This document shows, piece by piece, positions 60,201 through 64,000 of a stretch of 64,000 nt of DNA. Position 1 is the first letter of the stretch, and each line of letters starts with the position of its first letter. Under the pieces are notes generated by a model. It did not search any database. It was not told the origin of the DNA and worked only from the letters and a program-made list of their open reading frames with translations. The stretch spans positions 91,421,058 through 91,485,057 of the forward strand of contig CM054178.1 of assembly GCA_028829895.1 (NCBI GenBank). The letters run 5' to 3'. The translations under genes and the position numbers were made by a program. The DNA comes from Sinotaia quadrata. Its lineage: Eukaryota; Mollusca; Gastropoda; Architaenioglossa; Viviparidae.

Positions 60201-62989
60201 GCAAAATTCTTTTATAAGTTTTAAGAAGGAAACTGAGAATAATTCAGAAAATAATTTGTTGCTATTCTTGATTCCAGGTTGAAAATCTCTTTCGTATTTA
60301 TCATGACAAACGTAGTTCTCGCCTTACCCAGAGGCGCCGCGAAAAGGCTAAAGAAAACCAAGCTGTTGAAGAGAGAGAGGAACAAGTCGTGGCACTTCTG
60401 GAGGGTGCAAACATTCCATCTGAGATTGATACTGGGTATATAAAATACTTTTTTTTTGTAACTGTTTTCAATCCTCTTTTCTCCTACTCCACTGTGAATT
60501 AATTTTAATTGTTTATAATTTACCATTTTTTATTCCCTTAATTTAGAAACAAAGTTTAAAATTGATTGTCAGTTAAGTTAATAAATGGCAGAAATAAAAT
60601 TACACTTTTCTTATTTTTATAATGCTTTGTATAAACTCACATATTGTTTTCTTTTTAAAAAATAAAATGTTTTCAAATATGAATTTGACATATTTAGTGT
60701 TCACAGTTCTGACAATAAACTTTTAAGCTCTAAAATGAAGTACTTCAGATAAAAGTACATAGCAATTTAAAGTCTTACAAAATAAAACATAAATTTATTT
60801 CAATTCGTTATTACAAACATATGCAGTATTAATTTTCATTTAAATCTTGCTATTAGCAGATAACATTTTCTGAAATGGTCAGGTATAATTGACTCTTCAT
60901 AAGCTGTGAACCTAAATAATTCCTCACTTATAAAAGTAAAATAAAAAACTGCTACTGCTGTACTTTTATGAAATATTTTCTATAGAAATAAGTGTTAGCT
61001 TATTGTTCAGTCTTGAAAACTGGTTTTTCTTCCATCTTTACTCTCACCATCATAGCAACCAAACAGTCGCATCATTTTGACTTTTAACACCTGCATCCTT
61101 AATAAAATGAAACATACAATCACCTTCTTCATTACTGCACCCCATTATTGACAAGAAAAAGGTTGACAGACATTAGAGGGGCTTATAACTTTAAAAATGC
61201 AACTTGATAGGCATGCCACTTTAGAAAGAGGCTTACAAAAGTTAGAAAGATGTTTAAGTACAAAAAGAGGCTTACCAGTTAAAAAGATGTTTACAAATTC
61301 AACAAGAAGCTTTACAGCTTTGAAAAGATACAGAAAGAGTCTTACAGCTTTAAAGTATACTTATAACAGAATGAGTTTTACAACTTCAGAAAGAAGCTTA
61401 CAAGTTTAAGAAAACATTTATAATTTCAGAAATAGATAAGTTCAGAAAGAGGCTTACAAGTTAGAAAGAAGTTTATAACTTCAGGAAGAGGCATACAACT
61501 TCAGAAAGATACATCTAACCTTAGAAAGAGATTTACAACTTTAGAAAAAACGTTTACAGGTTTAAAAGAAGTTTACAACTTATTAAGCAAGTGTAGAAAG
61601 TGGTTTACAAATTTGAAAAGATGCTTACAACTTCATAAAATTTTACAACTTTAAAAGGATACTTACAGCTTTAGAAAGAGGGGCCCGTTATAAAGAGGTT
61701 AAGGGAAGTTTATAATTTCAAAAAGGAATTTATAACTTCTGAAAGGGGGATCACAAGTTCAGAAGATGTTGATAACTTAGAAAATTGATGACAACTTCTG
61801 ACACATTTAACCAAGTAGTTATGAAGAGTTTTGTTATATTAACAAGAATAAGTATATCTGTTGTATTTCTACAATGAGATCATTCATGTTATACCCACCA
61901 TATATATTAGCTCCACCATACTGCAAACAGTCACAGTATGTTTTAACACCTATAAAATTATAGAACGTAACTGTTGTTAATTGTGTTGTGTTGAACAGGA
62001 ATGGTATCACCATGTTTTCGCTTCACCACACTGTCCATACATTCACGATATCTTTTTGACATCTTTAAAATGATAGAACATGACTATTGTTGATTGGTTG
62101 TTGGACAGAAATGGTACCACCCTGTTTCAACTTCACCACATTGTCCAAACATCATTCAGAATATCTTTTGACATCTGTAAAATTAAATATAGATTATGAC
62201 TGTTGTTAATTGGTTGTGTTGGACTGAGGGAATACCACCATGTTTTAACTTTAAAAAAAATGTCCAAACATTCACAATTTCTGACGTTTATATTTAATTA
62301 TAGAACATAATGCAATTGGTTGTGTTGGACAGAGGGAATATCACCATGTTTTAACTCCAAAATCTGTCCAAACATTCACAATTTCTGATGTTTACAATTA
62401 TAGAACATAATGCAATTGGTTGTGTTGGACAGAGGGAATATCACCATGTTTTAACTTCCAAAATCTGTCCAAACATTCACAATTTCTGATATTTACAATT
62501 ATAGAACATAATGCAATTGGTTGTGTTGGGCAGGAGTACCAGAGAAGAGGAGGACACATGTCCAATTTGCCTATTGGAGATGCTGGAAGGAGAGAGTCTG
62601 ATCAAGTGTGAAAGTGGTTGCCAGAATCGTCTTCACCATCACTGCATTGCTATTTGTGAGTAATGCTCAACATTGTAGTGTCTTCCTCAAAACTGCGATC
62701 AGTTCGTTTAGCCATAGAAATTTGGGCTATACATTGATAAGGATTAAGTGGTAATATTTTTGATTTTAACAAGGTTATTGTATATAATGCAATTTTTTAA
62801 ATAGTAGCCCATCACAATATAGATTTTATCTGTATTCTTTTTTCTAGTTTTTAGTTTGCATTTTTTATATTTTAGTTGTCACATTTTATTTGAATGTGTA
62901 GGGTTTGAAGAATGTCGGCGGCAGAATGACCCTTTAAATTGTCCACTGTGTCGAGCTCACTGGACTACAAACTCTGCTGAGATCAAAAG
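51003..62989 (+). CDS. MAP3K1: MAP3K1 (MEKK1) orthologue, N-terminal exons, 3'-truncated
   Basis: Nine exons joined by phase-consistent GT-AG sites (51003-51214, 52867-52984, 55800-55832, 56269-56421, 57313-57528, 58396-58512, 60278-60435, 62534-62655, 62902-62989) give 405 residues. Order matches vertebrate MAP3K1: a disordered N-terminus, a PPWKKEFFE block, a basic Ser-rich stretch, [24 protein letters not shown] zinc finger, then RING-type finger. In known MAP3K1 the RING gives E3 ubiquitin ligase activity, and a C-terminal kinase activates JNK and ERK modules through MAP2Ks. The kinase lies beyond the right edge. The N-terminus before the SWIM is shorter than in human. ZSWIM2 also pairs SWIM and RING, but the flanking motifs favour MAP3K1. 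Confidence 0.93.
52867..52984 (+). CDS. MAP3K1: MAP3K1 exon 2
   Basis: Residues 71-110. The acceptor is TTTTAATAG|GAAG and the donor CATCAG|GTATTC, phase 0. It contains [13 protein letters not shown], which corresponds to the conserved PAWKHEWLERR-type block upstream of the SWIM in vertebrate MAP3K1. Confidence 0.88.
53297..53685. mobile_element. 389-bp pogo/Tigger-like MITE in MAP3K1 intron 2
   Basis: The left end CAGGCAATCCCTGCTTTATG and the inverted right end CAGGCAAACCCTGCTTAAAG match at 18 of the first 21 positions; TA flanks both ends (53295-53296 and 53686-53687). No transposase. Inserted in the 2.8-kb intron between exons 2 and 3. Confidence 0.85.
53844..54187. repeat. Nested duplications (about 43 bp and 126 bp)
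   Basis: A first pair shares ATAGATTTCTTCTGGGTATA; a second, 126 bp apart (53935 and 54061), shares GCAATAACAAAAAGTAAGTG through TATGTACATTTATGGAATCAC with one base difference. Remaining introns 1-3 of MAP3K1 are plain AT-rich DNA. Confidence 0.95.
55800..55832 (+). CDS. MAP3K1: MAP3K1 exon 3, 33-bp microexon
   Basis: Eleven codons, [11 protein letters not shown]. The acceptor is TTTGTTTGACAG|G and the donor TCTCAG|GTACAT; phase 0 on both sides, so inclusion or skipping leaves the frame intact. Sits 2.8 kb from exon 2 and 436 bp from exon 4. Confidence 0.65.
56269..56421 (+). CDS. MAP3K1: MAP3K1 exon 4
   Basis: Residues 122-172, a basic Ser-rich stretch ([12 protein letters not shown]...) ending in a repeated ISPSNS motif ([15 protein letters not shown]). 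The acceptor is CTGTTGGACAG|AT and the donor AACTCG|GTATTT, phase 0. The ISPSNS repeat corresponds to a short internal duplication in the DNA. Confidence 0.85.
57168..57332 (+). repeat. 55-bp triplication containing exon 5 3' splice site
   Basis: Copies begin at 57168, 57223 and 57278 (landmark AGCTTTTACAATTACAAATT, then TATGTTTCAGTTTCGCCAAG). The third copy supplies the real acceptor and first exon bases. The second keeps a usable AG at 57256-57257; the first has lost it (TTTCGG). Confidence 0.93.
57313..57528 (+). CDS. MAP3K1: MAP3K1 exon 5
   Basis: Residues 173-244. It contains [20 protein letters not shown] and [13 protein letters not shown], nearly identical to vertebrate MAP3K1 and leading into the SWIM finger. 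The acceptor is TATGTTTCAG|TTTCG, phase 0; the donor is CCACAG|GTACTT, phase 0. The acceptor is the third copy of a 55-bp tandem repeat; the first two copies are decoys. Confidence 0.95.
58281..58374. repeat. 46-bp duplication before exon 6
   Basis: Two identical copies of AGATTATTGCTATGATAACC plus TTTCAGATAATAAAGATGCTTTAGAC end 21 bp before the exon 6 acceptor. Confidence 0.97.
58396..58512 (+). CDS. MAP3K1: MAP3K1 exon 6, SWIM zinc finger
   Basis: Residues 245-283. The SWIM pattern CxC...CxH is complete: C246, C248, C254, H256 ([20 protein letters not shown]), followed by [14 protein letters not shown]. The acceptor is GATCTTGCAG|ACA and the donor TATGAA|GTAAGT, phase 0. In MAP3K1 the SWIM region is implicated in substrate binding. 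Confidence 0.95.
58530..58640 (+). pseudogene. Decayed tandem copy of SWIM exon 3' half
   Basis: Offset by 109 bp from exon 6, it repeats GTTGTTTGTCATGTTGCGC(A/G)TG, AGAGTGATCC(T)TGTCTGTG, AAAACATT(A)AAGAACTA and even the intronic TGGTTTA(A/C)G. The donor GTAAGT is replaced by GGCAATGG, the 5' half with the metal-binding Cys residues is absent, and it has no acceptor. Confidence 0.93.
59100..59520. repeat. ~65-70 bp repeat in intron 6
   Basis: About five diverged units with CAGATTA(C/G)T(G)GGTGGTCACAGTAA and GTTAATAAGGTTTGTGTTGG. Units carry TTATCAG-type AGs. The rest of the 58641-60277 intron is AT-rich with no gene. Confidence 0.85.
60278..60435 (+). CDS. MAP3K1: MAP3K1 exon 7, linker
   Basis: Residues 284-336. 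[16 protein letters not shown] matches the vertebrate block after the SWIM finger; then a charged coiled-coil-like stretch rich in Arg, Glu and Lys. The acceptor is TTGATTCCAG|GTT and the donor ACTGG|GTATAT, phase 2. Confidence 0.92.
61180..61800. repeat. Short degenerate CTTACAACTTTAGAAAGAGG repeat
   Basis: Some 20-25 loose units of about 20-28 bp in intron 7, ORF 61197-61409 being an artefact. 60436-61180 is plain AT-rich. Confidence 0.88.
61985..62540 (+). repeat. Tandem array of exon 8 splice-acceptor copies
   Basis: Six copies of TTGGACAG-type acceptors occur at 61991, 62101, 62219, 62325, 62425 and 62526, spaced 100-118 bp, each preceded by AATTGGTTGTG and followed by a (G)GAAT(A/G)(C/T)CACCATGTTTTAAC segment. 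The sixth is the real exon 8 acceptor. Copy 3 has lost its AG. Confidence 0.92.
62534..62655 (+). CDS. MAP3K1: MAP3K1 exon 8, RING finger first half
   Basis: Residues 336-376, with ligands C345, C348, C361, C365, H370 and C373 ([23 protein letters not shown]). The acceptor TTGTGTTGGGCAG|G is the last copy of a ~100-118 bp tandem array. The donor is ATTT|GTGAGT, phase 1. Confidence 0.95.
62902..62989 (+). CDS. MAP3K1: MAP3K1 exon 9, RING finger second half
   Basis: Residues 377-405, [20 protein letters not shown], completing the RING with C390 and C393. The acceptor is GAATGTGTAG|GG and the donor AAAAG|GTAACA, phase 2, so the gene continues right of the window. Confidence 0.95.
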
Positions 62990-64000
62990 GTAACATCTAT
63001 ATTGGTGCATGTTTAGGTGTAAGGTAGAAGATATTAGTCATAGAGAAAAGTTTGCTTATATGTTGTAAAAAAGTGTTTGTTAATATTTATTATATTGATT
63101 ATTCAGACAATATATATTAAATATCTATTTGCTTTGGCTGAAATGAAATCATATAAAATTATCAGCAATCTGAATTTTCACTTTATATATTGAAATTTTA
63201 ATGAATAATTCTGTTTAATAATTTAGTAATCTGTTAATTGTTTTATTCTCATTTGTAATAAAAACCATTAATTTATAGTATCTTTTTATGTTTATTTCAT
63301 ATTTGTAGTTAAATTGCATGTATTTCATGACATTGTTAACTTAAAGGTGTTCCATCAAAATGTTTGTATTTAATGACTTTTAGTTTATTAATGCAAAAGA
63401 ATGTTTCATCGAGTCTTGTTACCAAATGTTAGCACAGAGTAACAATATTATTACCAACTTTGAATGCTTCATTTACAGTAGTCATGTTGAAAATGCTTCA
63501 TTTATAATTGACCTTATTTATATATGTGAATATTCATTTCAATTACATTTGAGAGATTATTAAATCACTGAATTACATTTTGGAAGCCCCATTATGTTAG
63601 ACAGTAAAACCATAATAACATATGCTTTTAATTTTTCTGTTTGATTGTTCAGCCATGCAGGTATTGCTGTTCAGTTATTCAGACAGGTTAAGAACTAAGA
63701 CAAATAGGATGCAGGACTAGCTAAAATATCAGAGACAAATGGCTATAATTATGACCTAGGGCATGGATGGCTATTGTATTAGGACATGACTAATTGTAAA
63801 TATGACATAAGGCACGACTGGCTGTTGTATCAGACATAACTGATTGTACTTACATATGACTTAGGGCATGCCTTGTTATTGTATCAGGACATGACTGACT
63901 GTAAATGTGACATAAGGCATATGGATCAGACATGTCTGGCTGTAAATATGGTAAAGTATGAATGGCAGTTTTATCAGATCATGGCTGATTGTAAATATGC
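62990..64000. repeat. Start of MAP3K1 intron 9 with ~60-bp repeats
   Basis: AT-rich; from about 63700 to the edge a degenerate repeat of ATGACATAAGGCATG(A)CTGGCTG and TTGTATCAGACATGACTG appears (about five units). No exon seen. Confidence 0.75.

Overview
The window is eukaryotic and looks metazoan, most likely a mollusc or another lophotrochozoan. Coding sequence is sparse and split by GT-AG introns up to 12.9 kb long. Non-coding DNA is AT-rich and full of minisatellites, microsatellites and decayed transposons. No species can be named from sequence alone.

Layout. (1) 1-3910: the 3' part of an LTR retrotransposon on the + strand: an ORF open from the left edge, an 11-bp perfect hairpin, a polypurine tract and a putative 1.8-kb 3' LTR. 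(2) 3911-8600: intergenic, with several tandem arrays. (3) 8665-33886, - strand: a nine-exon gene reconstructed here by splice sites and phase (2490 bp, 829 aa), from ATG at 33886 to TAA at 8665. I do not recognise its family. Its introns hold at least ten unrelated minisatellites, a LINE reverse-transcriptase relic and a decayed inverted-repeat element. (4) 34.0-50.9 kb: intergenic between two divergent genes, made largely of minisatellites, plus a TA-flanked pogo-like MITE and a 342-bp inverted-repeat element with a 10-bp flanking duplication. (5) 51003-62989 and beyond, + strand: the first nine coding exons of a MAP3K1 (MEKK1) orthologue, covering the N-terminal region, the SWIM zinc finger and the RING-type finger. 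The armadillo-like region and kinase domain lie past the right edge.

The most interesting signals are: local tandem duplications at the MAP3K1 exons that copied real 3' splice sites (exons 5 and 8) or half of an exon (exon 6), leaving decoys that would cause premature stops; a strong excess of the CRE octamer TGACGTCA, clustered around the 3' end of the minus-strand gene and amplified in a 42-bp repeat; and the retroelement ORF followed by an in-frame TGA and an RNase-H-tail-like motif just before the hairpin and polypurine tract. I found no tRNA, rRNA or CRISPR features.
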